DNA from: Deltaproteobacteria bacterium
GTDB taxonomy: Bacteria > Bdellovibrionota_C > UBA2361 > OMII01
Reading direction: 5' to 3'
DNA length: 39,288 nt
Assembly (NCBI GenBank): GCA_947491545.1
Contig: CANLJX010000013.1
Coordinates: forward strand, 1 to 39,288
Numbering within the stretch: the first letter of the stretch is position 1; every line of letters begins with the position of its first letter. The position numbers and the translations under genes were made by a program. A model generated the notes under the pieces. That model did not search any database and was not told the DNA's origin. It was given only the letters and a program-made list of their open reading frames with translations. Positions 6,644 through 15,576 of this stretch are shown here, piece by piece.

Positions 6644-7525
6644 TCAGGCGCCCTGCCCGGCCTGAATCCGGCGCAAGGCTTCAACCGCCTCTTCTGGCAG
6701 GTGCCCACGCCGCTCGGCTATCACAGTAGCGTGCCGGACCAATTCCCGATACAGCGATGCTATCTCTGGGTTTACCTCGCTCAGCGCCGAGAGCTGCCGC
6801 TCCACGAGCGAGGCATCTCCGCGAACTACAGGCCCAGTCAGGGCCTCAGTTGTGCCCAGGGCGCAAACGTTCTCGACTGTGCCTCGCACAATCGGTGGCA
6901 GCATCGTCTCGGCGACCTCGACCGGAATGCCTGCCTCTTCGTAGAGGCGACGCGCAACATCGACGACCGTCACGAGGTAGTTGCTGGCAAAGACATGCCC
7001 GGCGTGGCAGATCATTTTCGCTCGGCTGTCGACTTCGAAGGGCTTCCCGCCGATCGCCTCCACCATCGTTCGCAGCTCAGCCCTAGCGCTCTCGTCTCCT
7101 TCAATCGCACAGGCGGTGCCAGTGAACGATGTAACAACAAGCTCTGGGCTGGCGATGCTTCTTACTGGGTGGAGGCTCCCCAGCCGGGCGCCTCGTGCAC
7201 GCAGCGGCTCTAGCACCTCGGAGCTCTGAGCGCCACTGACATGGAATACCAAGTTTCCCTCCACGAGCGACTGCTGGGCCACAAGTAGCTGCGCGGCTTC
7301 TTGCACGGCGCTGTCGGCAGAGGCGATCATCCACGCGTCACACGGCGGCATCTCAGCGATAGAGTCAACGGCTTTTGCCTTCGGAACAAAAGCCGCCGCC
7401 CGGCGAGAAGACTCCGGGGTGCGGTTGCAGACTGTCACACGCGAGAAGATCGAGTGGCGCACGAAGAGCGAGCCCAATGCCCTGCCCACGCGACCACACC
7501 CAAGTATGTTGAGGCTTCGGCCCAT
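6644..7525 (-). CDS. Rossmann-fold protein with DUF2520 domain
   Basis: The N-terminus SLNILGCGRVGRALGSLF is a GxGxxG nucleotide-binding fold. It is followed by CNRTPESSRRAA and then FHVSGAQSSEVLEPLRARGARLGSLHPVRS, typical of the DUF2520 proteins related to ProC/6-phosphogluconate dehydrogenase. The helical C-terminal domain includes CHAGHVFASNYLVTVVDVA and GPVVRGDASLVERQLSAL, both usual for the family. The likely role is an NAD(P)-dependent dehydrogenase with unknown substrate. It lies 45 bp downstream of the rtcB start on the same strand; the next gene, the antiporter, ends only 9 bp upstream of its start, so a three-gene unit is plausible. Confidence 0.85.
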   Translation of the reverse strand: MGRSLNILGCGRVGRALGSLFVRHSIFSRVTVCNRTPESSRRAAAFVPKAKAVDSIAEMPPCDAWMIASADSAVQEAAQLLVAQQSLVEGNLVFHVSGAQSSEVLEPLRARGARLGSLHPVRSIASPELVVTSFTGTACAIEGDESARAELRTMVEAIGGKPFEVDSRAKMICHAGHVFASNYLVTVVDVARRLYEEAGIPVEVAETMLPPIVRGTVENVCALGTTEALTGPVVRGDASLVERQLSALSEVNPEIASLYRELVRHATVIAERRGHLPEEAVEALRRIQAGQGA

Positions 7526-7534
7526 CTGCCGAGC

Positions 7535-9031
7535 TTAGCGCAAAACGAGGAAGAAGATCACGTTTATCAACACTGGAACGAGTGCTGAGGCGAGGAGCGC
7601 AAACTGAGAGAGGCCACCATCAAAAAACCTAGAAAGAATGGAGTTTCCTATCGGGTTCGGGGCGTTAGCGATGATCGTCAAGCCTCCGCCCGCGATCGCC
7701 CCTGACATCACAATGTAGCGCACCTCCTCGCTGCTGTTCGGAACAAGCGAAGCCAAGTAGGTGATTGAGGCGTTGTCGTTAAAGGCCGAGAGCCCCAGGG
7801 TAGTGAAGAATAGCGGTATGTCGCTCACGCGCTCGAGCACGGGCTCAATCCACCAGGTTTGAAACGAGCCGTGGATCACGAGCCCCGCCAAGAAGAAGCC
7901 AACCAAGAGCGGAGCGCGGAGCGAAACCGCCCGCTGAAAGTGTCGAGTGGCATCGACGAAGGCGAGGAAGAAGAGCAATCCAACTACCAGGAGCCGTGGG
8001 CTGCCAGAGTGAGTAACTGTCCACGCGAGGAAGAGCAGATTGCCCACTACCACCCCTGTGGGGACCGCCCGCTCGTACAGCGGGTTCGATACCTCAGAAT
8101 CAGAGGCGCGCAGTTGGAGGGCCGCAAGATCCCGTCGCAGGAGGGCTGCGTACAGAAGAGTGCCCACGACTAGCGCTGCAACGGCACGGACACCAAAGGT
8201 CCAGAACATGACAGATGAGTCCCATCCCCAGCTCGGAATGACCATCAATACCGGAGGCGCGGCAAAATTCGTCAAAACTCCGCCAATCGAGATGTTGCAG
8301 AAGAGCAGCGCCACCGTCGCATAGGCCAGCCTTTTTGACGGGCGGTAGCGAAAGAAGTGCTGAGCGAGCAGCAGCGAGCAGATTGTCATCGCTGCTGGTT
8401 CGGTAATGAGCGACCCCAGCAAAGGCCCAACGACCAAGATACTAAACCACCAAGCCTTCGGCCTGTTCCCTCCCAGGCTAGCTACCATCGACAGGAGCTT
8501 CTCACCAACGTACAGCATAGGCTGCGTTGAGGCGATCGCCATCACTACGACAACGAACACAGCTTCGTCGAAGTGGGCGATTCCTTCCAAGAACTGCTTC
8601 GCATCAGCCCAGCCTCTGTTAAAGGTAACGGCTGCCATGAGCGGGATAGCCCAGAGACCAAATACTGCCTCGATCTCGCCGAGGTAGTGCATAAACACCG
8701 CAACGAAGCTCACCGGCTCCTCGGCCCCCTCTGCCGCTGACTCTTCGCTCTCAAGCCACCGCAGGTGGTGGGACTCCTCGAGGCGCCGCGCAAGCCTTGC
8801 AAAGAGAGGTGCACAGAAGGTGTGCAGGATGGCGCAGACGAAGATCAGCGTCGCAACCAGGTTGAGCGGCTCAGCCGACACTCGCTCAAGAAGGATCTCT
8901 CGGAGCGAGGCGTTTGGCGATGATGCCTCAAGCGTGAAGGCTCCGAGAGTGCCCGCAACACAACCAGCAAAGCTGCCCGATACGCTCCTCAGAGCATCGT
9001 AGAAAGCTAGAATGTGTTGCAGCGGCCACAT
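7535..9031 (-). CDS. Putative Na+/H+ antiporter (ion-transporter superfamily)
   Basis: A polytopic membrane protein of about 498 residues with roughly 11-12 hydrophobic segments. It is recognisable by GSLITEPAAMTICSLLLAQ, NISIGGVLTNFAAPPVLMV, and LGLSAFNDNASITYLASLV followed by GGGLTIIANAPNPIGNSIL. Re-entrant Asn/Thr/Pro-rich loops of this kind are typical of NhaD-like and arsenical-pump-type transporters. Sodium/proton exchange is inferred from the family. ATG at 9029-9031 is chosen over the TTG at 9037; no strong ribosome site is visible for either. It is divergent from the AI-2E family gene. Confidence 0.8.
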   Translation of the reverse strand: MWPLQHILAFYDALRSVSGSFAGCVAGTLGAFTLEASSPNASLREILLERVSAEPLNLVATLIFVCAILHTFCAPLFARLARRLEESHHLRWLESEESAAEGAEEPVSFVAVFMHYLGEIEAVFGLWAIPLMAAVTFNRGWADAKQFLEGIAHFDEAVFVVVVMAIASTQPMLYVGEKLLSMVASLGGNRPKAWWFSILVVGPLLGSLITEPAAMTICSLLLAQHFFRYRPSKRLAYATVALLFCNISIGGVLTNFAAPPVLMVIPSWGWDSSVMFWTFGVRAVAALVVGTLLYAALLRRDLAALQLRASDSEVSNPLYERAVPTGVVVGNLLFLAWTVTHSGSPRLLVVGLLFFLAFVDATRHFQRAVSLRAPLLVGFFLAGLVIHGSFQTWWIEPVLERVSDIPLFFTTLGLSAFNDNASITYLASLVPNSSEEVRYIVMSGAIAGGGLTIIANAPNPIGNSILSRFFDGGLSQFALLASALVPVLINVIFFLVLR

Positions 9032-9105
9032 GACCAAGAGGATAGACCGGGAGTGACAGGGAAAAAAGGGGTCGTAACGCCCTGTGGAGGGCAGGTATAA
9101 CCGTC

Positions 9106-10167
9106 ATGGCCATGGAACGACTCCCAATCGAACATCCGACCCGAATCTCAGCTATCGTTCTGACCACCGCCCTCCTGCTCGGGCTGCACGTCTTGCTCGC
9201 AGTCGTGGTTCGTCCCTTCATCACGCCGCTGCTGTGGTCGATGGTGCTTGCCATCGCCACCTGGCCTTTGTACGTCCGTGCGAGATCTCTAGTGCCTCAC
9301 AGGCCCTTGGTCGCGGCGATCTCCCTCTCGCTAGTGCTGGGAGCTGTGCTGCTCGCTATCGCTATCCCCTTGCCCTTAGAGCTGGCGGGAGAGCTGCACC
9401 AGCTCGGAAGCAACCTCTCAGGGCTCAACATCGAAACAACGCTTCTCTCGCTGCATCAGGTGCCAGTCCTTGGACCGATGCTGACTGAGCAGCTCACCGC
9501 GCTCCTGCATGATGAGCAGGGCCTCAGATCGCTCCTCGCCTCGCACCAGGCAGAGCTGGTCCGCTTTGCGACTCAGGCCGCAAGAGGAGTTATCGACACC
9601 GTTAGCGTGACTATTATGGCCCTCGCGGGGTGCTGCATCCTTTACCTGCACGGCGAAGCGGTAATCGCTGAAGCGACAGCCATCATGAGGCGGCTCGGCT
9701 CACAGCGCTCAGAGTACCTGGTAGGCTACATCGGAGCCACGGTGCGGGGAGCGGCGTACAGCGTTATCGCTACCGCAATCGCGCAAGGCACGTTAGCAGG
9801 CATCGGATACTCTATCGCCGGCGCGCCACTGCCACTCCTGCTTGCGCTCTGCACGATGGTGTTATCGCTCATACCGTTCGGTGCGCCCTTCCTGTACGTG
9901 CCGATCTCAGCGTACCTCATCTTCGGGTCCGGGCTCCCGTGGTACCACGGCGTGGGGCTTCTCGTTTGGGGAATCGTGGTGGTGAGCACGGTCGACAACT
10001 TCTTGCGCTCAGTCCTCATTAGCCAAGCAACTCAGGTGTCGCCAGTACTTGTATTCATCGGCGTGGTTGGCGGGGTGCTCTCATTTGGACTGCTCGGCGT
10101 GTTTATCGGCCCAGCGATCATTGGAATCGCGACGACGCTATGGCGCGATTTTGCTGAAGGGGCATAA
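9106..10167 (+). CDS. AI-2E family transporter
   Basis: The 353-residue protein has the family layout. Two N-terminal helix groups (LLLGLHVLLAVVVRPFITPLLWSMVLA and LVAAISLSLVLGAVLLA) are followed by a soluble stretch (about 90-150). The C-terminal helix bundle contains the conserved late motif VIGGVLSFGLLGVFIGPAI-like FIGVVGGVLSFGLLGVFIGPAIIG and the DNFLRSVLI segment. Members are polytopic inner-membrane proteins; some export autoinducer-2, others are Na+/H+ antiporters, so the substrate is open. ATG at 9106 follows GGAGGG at a rather long distance; the in-frame ATG at 9112 is possible. The stop lies 11 bp from the convergent UGPase stop. Confidence 0.88.
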   Translation: MAMERLPIEHPTRISAIVLTTALLLGLHVLLAVVVRPFITPLLWSMVLAIATWPLYVRARSLVPHRPLVAAISLSLVLGAVLLAIAIPLPLELAGELHQLGSNLSGLNIETTLLSLHQVPVLGPMLTEQLTALLHDEQGLRSLLASHQAELVRFATQAARGVIDTVSVTIMALAGCCILYLHGEAVIAEATAIMRRLGSQRSEYLVGYIGATVRGAAYSVIATAIAQGTLAGIGYSIAGAPLPLLLALCTMVLSLIPFGAPFLYVPISAYLIFGSGLPWYHGVGLLVWGIVVVSTVDNFLRSVLISQATQVSPVLVFIGVVGGVLSFGLLGVFIGPAIIGIATTLWRDFAEGA

Positions 10168-10178
10168 CCCGCTAGGGA

Positions 10179-11624
10179 TTACGACAGAGAGATCTCCTGG
10201 TCGCGGAGAGCGCGCGTCTCTTTCGGAACCGAAGCGATCTTTTCGGCCGGCCCGTTGAGCGTCACCGCGCCTTCAATCGAAAGCGGATGATCAAACTCCA
10301 CATTTCCCTTAACCGTGAAGCTCGTGGCCGCAACCAGAGATGGCATCGCCTTCATGCGCGACTCGAAATCCTTCAAAAGGCCGAAGAAGTGAGAGTCGAG
10401 CGAAACAGAGGGCAGCCCGGCGATGGTGCGCTTCGGATTAACGCCTAGCGTGAAGTCCTCACTGAGCACGTAGGCATCGGAACGGACAACGAGCAGATCG
10501 TTGTTAGACTTGACCGGCGCGAATCGGCTGCGGGGGACCTGAAGCGCCCTTGCCCCCTCGAAAACCTCGATCGCAGCTCCCATCGCAGTCTCTATCTGGA
10601 TAACGCGTCGGCTGCCTCGATCACGGGGATTAACCGTCTTCTTGTTGCTGATCAGCGGCAGCGGGATGCTGCCGTTGTGCTCACGAGCAACTCGCACCAC
10701 TGCCTCCAAGTCGAGCCAGATGTTGTTGGTGTTGAAGTGCCTGTATTTCAGCACATCCTGGAACTCGGGGATGATCTCGCCGCCTGGTGCGGTAGGCGCC
10801 TGGCTGCTCTCACGCAGCACGAGCCTGCCAGAGCTTTTGCGCCTCGCCAGGTGCCCGCCCTTTGCATCGGCTTTCGTCCTCTCGGCGGTCTCCATCAGGA
10901 ACGGCGCTCCGGAAGAGGCGAAGTACCCCAGGATAGACGGCTCCACCGTGGCGCCGAGATTGTCTGCGTTTGCGACGAATGCGTAGCGCTTCCCCATAGC
11001 CAGCAGCTTCTCTGCCAGGCCTGTGGCGAGCAGTGCAGCATAGATGTCCCCGTGTCCTGGCGGGTTCCAGTTGAGCTCTTCGACGGGCTCCTCCGCCGGA
11101 GACATAGTATCGACGTAGATCTTCGGATGGCGGTGCTGCAGAAAGCTCACAGGCAAGCCGCCAGGGCTCAAGTCGCCGTACGGCTCCATGGCACGCTTCA
11201 CGTCAGCATCAGTAGAGAAGCTCGTCATGTGGATCAGCGGGATACTTGCCCCACTTCGTGCTCCGAGAACCCGTAGCTGCTTGGCGATAATGTCGTTGAA
11301 CGTCAGCCCCTCTTTGACTCTCAGCAGCGACTTCGCGCGCTCTAGCCCCATGGTCGTGCCGAGCCCGCCGTTTAGCCGGATCACCGCGAGCTTGCCGAGC
11401 AGCTTCATCCCCTCGCCAAGGGCGTTGTTGCACACAGACACTGTGCTAAAGCAGTCGATCTCCGCGACCGGCTCAATCTCAGCCTCTGTAATGATTCCAG
11501 TCTTGCCGAGGATGACGTCGCGGAAAAGGCGCTCGAAGTTCTTGATCACGGCTTCAGGCAGCCCGTCACGTTGCATCAGCGCCGCGGCTCGCTCTAATCC
11601 TGCCTTGCTCTTCTCTGTGACCAA
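10179..11624 (-). CDS. UTP--glucose-1-phosphate uridylyltransferase, eukaryote-type UGPase
   Basis: This is the UDPGP family (as in yeast and plants), not the bacterial GalU family. Diagnostic segments are VIRLNGGLGTTMGLERAKSLL (nucleotide-binding loop), FSTDADVKRAM, LNWNPPGHGDIYAALLATG, FVANADNLGATV with the metal-binding Asp, and FNTNNIWLDLEAV followed by an IQIETAMGAAIEVF segment. The C-terminal left-handed beta-helix is suggested by FTVKGNVEFDHPLSIEGAVTLNG. The enzyme makes UDP-glucose. The start is TTG at 11622-11624: a stop codon lies immediately upstream in frame and GAGGGGG sits at the right distance. It is probably co-transcribed with manA 83 bp upstream. Confidence 0.92.
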   Translation of the reverse strand: MVTEKSKAGLERAAALMQRDGLPEAVIKNFERLFRDVILGKTGIITEAEIEPVAEIDCFSTVSVCNNALGEGMKLLGKLAVIRLNGGLGTTMGLERAKSLLRVKEGLTFNDIIAKQLRVLGARSGASIPLIHMTSFSTDADVKRAMEPYGDLSPGGLPVSFLQHRHPKIYVDTMSPAEEPVEELNWNPPGHGDIYAALLATGLAEKLLAMGKRYAFVANADNLGATVEPSILGYFASSGAPFLMETAERTKADAKGGHLARRKSSGRLVLRESSQAPTAPGGEIIPEFQDVLKYRHFNTNNIWLDLEAVVRVAREHNGSIPLPLISNKKTVNPRDRGSRRVIQIETAMGAAIEVFEGARALQVPRSRFAPVKSNNDLLVVRSDAYVLSEDFTLGVNPKRTIAGLPSVSLDSHFFGLLKDFESRMKAMPSLVAATSFTVKGNVEFDHPLSIEGAVTLNGPAEKIASVPKETRALRDQEISLS

Positions 11625-11707
11625 CTACACCCCCTCGAAACGATGGACGCTTTCGCCCGCTTCCGCCGATATAATGGTCAAAAAAAAGGATTTTTGCACT
11701 ATGTTGA

Positions 11708-12958
11708 TTACAGGTTGGTGGAGGCACCGCTGATAGCTCGGTACACCGCCGCATCCCTGCGCTGGATCAGGCACGGTGAGGCACCGGCCGGAATCAGGAG
11801 CGCGTCTCCGTCACGCAGCTCGACGACTGCTCCGTCCTCAGTTTTGATCGAGGCTTCACGCCCGAGGCACAGAAGAACCTCAGCTGTACTGCCAGGGCTC
11901 AGAGTGGCATCGCCGCTTCCGTAGGGGAGCAGCGATAATGAGAACTCCTTGATCGGCAGGCTAAACTCCGAGAATCCTCCCTGCTGTTCGCGCGGCTCAA
12001 TCAGGGACGGCTGCTCACATGAGTAGTCGAGCATTTCCAAGAGCGTGGCGACGTCCTTAAACTTCGGCGTGAGGCCGGCACGGACCACGTTGTCGGAGCA
12101 GGCCATGCACTCCACCAGATCCCCTTCCAAGTACGCGTGCGGAACATTCGGCCCGATATAGAGCGCTTTTCCCGGCAGCACTGTGATAATATTAAGCACA
12201 AAGAGTGCCAGAAGACCGACATCGCCATTCCCGTACCTCTTACGCAGCCGCTCGAGCAGCTCAATTTCGCGCGGGATCGACTCCTCTTCAGCGAAGCGCT
12301 GCGTGATAGATGTTACCACCTGCTCAACTGTCGAGCGCGGCGCCTGCAGCAACGCCGAGAGCAGCTCACGCCGCAATGCGGGCAGCTCGGGGCCGGCTCG
12401 TGCTGCCTGCACCGCCGAGACTAAAGGCTGTGGAACGATCTGGGACAGCTCTGGGAATCGCTCAAACGCCTCGCGAAGATCGACTGGGCCGCGAAAGCCG
12501 TACAGCAGCGTGACCGGCGTCAGAGGAACGCCCACTTCCGGCTTGTGAGAGGTGTCTGGGTAGTTGACCGGATCGAGGATGTGCAGTTTGCGAGCAAGCT
12601 CCCGATCGGGATGCGCCTGGATCGAGAGCCCCCAAGTCGGGTCAACAGAAAGCACTTTAAGGATGAAGGGCAGCGCCTGTGGGTGTCGAGTTGGGCCGAT
12701 CAACGCTGGATGCGTTCGGGCCAGGTCTGCCAGAGATACCCACCCCTCACCCGGAAGCTCAACCAGCGAACACCCCTTCGGATGCCCTCCGATCCAGTAC
12801 TCAGCGAGCGGGCCATCAGGAGACTCTCCGGGAACCATCGCCGCGATGCGCGAAGCTACCCCCACTTTTCCCCATGAGTACTTCTGCGTTGCGCCCTTGA
12901 GGCGCAGAGGTCGACGCCTTTCTCTACCTGTACCGTGGCTTGGGTTGCTGCTGCTCAT
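11708..12958 (-). CDS. manA: Mannose-6-phosphate isomerase, class I
   Basis: The cupin-type zinc enzyme interconverts mannose-6-P and fructose-6-P. Visible landmarks are [10 protein letters not shown] near the N-terminus, [21 protein letters not shown] (Gln and His zinc ligands), [14 protein letters not shown] (Glu ligand), and [33 protein letters not shown] with the late His ligand and catalytic Arg. The C-terminal jelly-roll ends with [12 protein letters not shown]. ATG at 12956-12958 is preferred: the track's start at 13042 adds 28 residues of low-complexity Ser/Gly/Arg sequence, and AAGTAGG precedes the chosen ATG. With UGPase downstream it forms a small sugar-nucleotide precursor operon. 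Confidence 0.92.
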   Translation of the reverse strand: [416 protein letters not shown]

Positions 12959-13140
12959 CGACCTACTTCCGTTGCTGCCAATTCCAGGCACCTTCGAACG
13001 ACCGACGATTCGACCGAACGACGCCCCGGAGGCTACCGACAAAGCCCAATGGGGACAAGGGATTCAGAAAGGGCTCCAGCACTGTCGTAACACCCAAATC
13101 GCCAACGAGATTAAGGATATCCCCAAGGTTTACTTGTAGG

Positions 13141-13192
13141 CTTCAGTAAGCCTCGAAATGCCTGTACCATAGAGGGGTTGTACTTACTGAAG
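13141..13192. promoter_or_regulatory. 10-bp inverted repeat in front of the TraG-like gene
   Basis: CTTCAGTAAG (13141-13150) is repeated in inverse as CTTACTGAAG (13183-13192), 8 bp before the ATG at 13201. The arms are 32 nt apart. In RNA this would enclose the upstream leader and place the right arm over the ribosome-binding region; in DNA it could be a two-site operator. No strong promoter hexamers are evident between the arms. Confidence 0.4.
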
Positions 13193-13200
13193 TCGAGAGT

Positions 13201-15450
13201 ATGCGAGTCGCCTGTCTTTTTATTCCAAAGTCCTCTGGCTCGCTGGGAGAGACCTTCAATGTGGTCAAGTACCTCCTCTTTAACACCACGCACTTCACCA
13301 ACCAACTGCAGGAGATGTCGGAGAACACCACCCAGCCGTTCTCGCTGGAGTTCTACTCATGCGATGGAGTGATCTACGCCACTGTCGTGGCCGAGGAGCA
13401 GATGCTTCAGTACATCTGCTCGGCGATGTACGGCTGGTATTCAGACCTAGAGATCCGGGAGATGCCGGACTACACGCAACAGGTGACGGAGCGCACCCTC
13501 GTTGGCTCAAGCGACATGTTCCTAGAGTTCCAGGACATCTTTCCGATCCAGACCTACAAGAATTTCTCTTGGAACAGCGTGGCGCCAATGCTGACGGCGA
13601 TGTCTCGCGTTCCCACTCAGGACCGCATGCTGATGCAGGTGCTAGTGCGGCCGATCAAAGACACGCCACAGCTCCACGCCAGCCTCGCCTTCTCGCGCTT
13701 CCTCTCCCGCTTCTTGCGCTGGACTCACTCGCGTACCTGGATGCGACGGGCCTACTCAGGTCAGACAACGAAGATGATCCAGGAGAAGTGCCGCACGAGA
13801 CTCTTCCGCACAAATGTCCGAATTAGCGCATTTCGGGAGCTTCCCGAAGGTTTCACGAAGCAAGACCTACGCCGAGCGAAGCTAGCCCTGACGCGGGACA
13901 TCGCATCGGTGTCCGGAACAGCACAGTACCTGAGCACAACCGACCAGAATCGTCTCGGCTTCCGGCCAGTCAAGTTCGGTGCGGGAGCTCTCCAGAAGAT
14001 TCAGCAGCGCCGATTCGAACGGCCCTTCCGCCTTACATCTGTTGAAGTTGCAACATTGTGGCACCCAATCGGCCTAGGCAACGCGCCGTGTACAGCGCAG
14101 GTATTGTCACGCAAAGCACCGCCGCCACCCACGTTACCTTCCCTGGCTGGAGATCCACAGATCAGCGTCTTCGGACAAACTAACTTCCGGGACCAAACAT
14201 CGGACTTCGGCATCCGGCGCTTCGATCGTCGCCGCCACCTCTACATCGTCGGAAAATCAGGCTACGGAAAGTCATGCCTCTTGCAGCTCCTCATCCGCTC
14301 GGACATAGAGAACGGCCATGGCTGCGCTATCCTCGACCCACACGGCGACTTGGTCGACGACATCTTGAAGGCGATACCGCAACGGCGACACAAAGACGTG
14401 GTGCTCTTCGATCCATCCGATTTGCAGTTTCCCCCAAGCTTCAATCCGATGATCCCCTCACGCCCAGACCAGAAAGTGCGCGTGACCTTAAGCTTCCTTG
14501 ACACCTTCAAGCGCGTCTTCGGCGCCTCGTGGTCAGACAAGATGGACCACCTCGTGCGGTACTCGATTATTGCGCTCATCAACATCCCGGGCACCAGCAT
14601 TGTGTCGCTGCGGCGCATGCTCTCGGACGATGACTTCCGCCGAGAGGTTGTTAGCCGCTGTCCAGACGAGTCAGTAAGACGCTTCTGGGAAGTCGAGTTC
14701 ACCTCTCGCCGGAGCGAGTTCGAGGCAGGGCCCGTGTCGCAGCTTCTCAACCGGCTGGACGAGCTGCTAGCCACCGACATGATGCGCAACATCCTTGGCC
14801 AGCCGACGAACAGCTTCGACTTCCGCGACTTTATGGACAATCGCAAGATTGTCCTCTTCAAGATATCGAAGGGTGTGTTGGGCGCAGAAAATGCCTCGCT
14901 GCTCGGCTCCCTCATTATCTGGAAGCTCTACGAGGCAGCCATGTCGCGCGCCGACACGGCTGCCGAGTCGCGGCAAGACTTTTACTTCTACGTCGACGAG
15001 TTTCAAAACTTCGCAACGAGCTCCTTCGGCGAAATTCTGAGCGAGTCGCGCAAGTACCGTCTCTGCATGACCTTCGCCAACCAGTACCTTGGGCAGTTTG
15101 CCGGCGACATTAAGGCCTCCGTGTTCGGCAACATCGCGAACCTGATCGCATTCCGCACCGGAGCCGATGATGCCGGCACCGTCGCAAACGAGTTTAAGCC
15201 GAGATTCTCTTCGGATGACCTGCTAAACCTTCCCCTGCGCGAGTTCTACGTGAAGATGTGCGTCGACGGTGAAGTGCAGGAGGCTTTCTCAGGCCGGACG
15301 CTAGATCTAAAAGAGCCGGAAAACGCCAGCCAGAACGTGCAGGCCATCATCGAGGCATCGCGCAAGAAGTACTCCACCCCACTGGCGCAAGCCGAGGAGC
15401 TGCTGGCCCTCTCTGAAATCATGTCTCCGCGCGCCATCGGCATCCGGTAG
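13201..15450 (+). CDS. Stand-alone TraG/VirD4-like ATPase (type IV secretion coupling-protein type)
   Basis: The 749-residue protein has an unfamiliar N-terminal half (about 1-300) similar in style to N-terminal domains of chromosomal TraG-like proteins, then a RecA-like motor. Walker A is VGKSGYGKS (350-358). AILDPHGDLVDDIL follows, and Walker B is DFYFYVDEFQNF (about 595-606), with the coupling-protein segment SESRKYRLCMTFANQYLGQ directly after. VFGNIANLIAFRTGADDA is typical of the sensor region. It has no obvious N-terminal transmembrane segments. Known relatives pump DNA or assemble secretion machines, but no relaxase, VirB gene or pilus gene is nearby, so the function here is unknown. 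The start is ATG at 13201. Confidence 0.8.
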   Translation: MRVACLFIPKSSGSLGETFNVVKYLLFNTTHFTNQLQEMSENTTQPFSLEFYSCDGVIYATVVAEEQMLQYICSAMYGWYSDLEIREMPDYTQQVTERTLVGSSDMFLEFQDIFPIQTYKNFSWNSVAPMLTAMSRVPTQDRMLMQVLVRPIKDTPQLHASLAFSRFLSRFLRWTHSRTWMRRAYSGQTTKMIQEKCRTRLFRTNVRISAFRELPEGFTKQDLRRAKLALTRDIASVSGTAQYLSTTDQNRLGFRPVKFGAGALQKIQQRRFERPFRLTSVEVATLWHPIGLGNAPCTAQVLSRKAPPPPTLPSLAGDPQISVFGQTNFRDQTSDFGIRRFDRRRHLYIVGKSGYGKSCLLQLLIRSDIENGHGCAILDPHGDLVDDILKAIPQRRHKDVVLFDPSDLQFPPSFNPMIPSRPDQKVRVTLSFLDTFKRVFGASWSDKMDHLVRYSIIALINIPGTSIVSLRRMLSDDDFRREVVSRCPDESVRRFWEVEFTSRRSEFEAGPVSQLLNRLDELLATDMMRNILGQPTNSFDFRDFMDNRKIVLFKISKGVLGAENASLLGSLIIWKLYEAAMSRADTAAESRQDFYFYVDEFQNFATSSFGEILSESRKYRLCMTFANQYLGQFAGDIKASVFGNIANLIAFRTGADDAGTVANEFKPRFSSDDLLNLPLREFYVKMCVDGEVQEAFSGRTLDLKEPENASQNVQAIIEASRKKYSTPLAQAEELLALSEIMSPRAIGIR

Positions 15451-15530
15451 CCCCCTTTTCTTAACACAGCGTTATAAATGTTGGCTTACTGCTGCAAGGG
15501 GAAGCGATCGGCCGAGCCCGGTAATCTAAG

Positions 15531-15564
15531 AGAGGGATCATGCTAAACGAGGGAGTCTCCCTCT
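15531..15564 (+). promoter_or_regulatory. Leader with two alternative hairpins before the saccharopine dehydrogenase gene
   Basis: AGAGGGA (15531-15537) and GAGGGA (15549-15554) can each pair with the same TCCCTC(T) at 15558-15564, so the two stems exclude each other. The leader ends 12 bp before the start codon. Regulation by switching is only a possibility. Confidence 0.3.
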
Positions 15565-15576
15565 AGAAAGGCGAAC

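Noticed and set aside
6047-7213. Plus-strand ORF of 388 residues
   Set aside because: It spans the rtcB and DUF2520 genes in antisense, both of which match families throughout.
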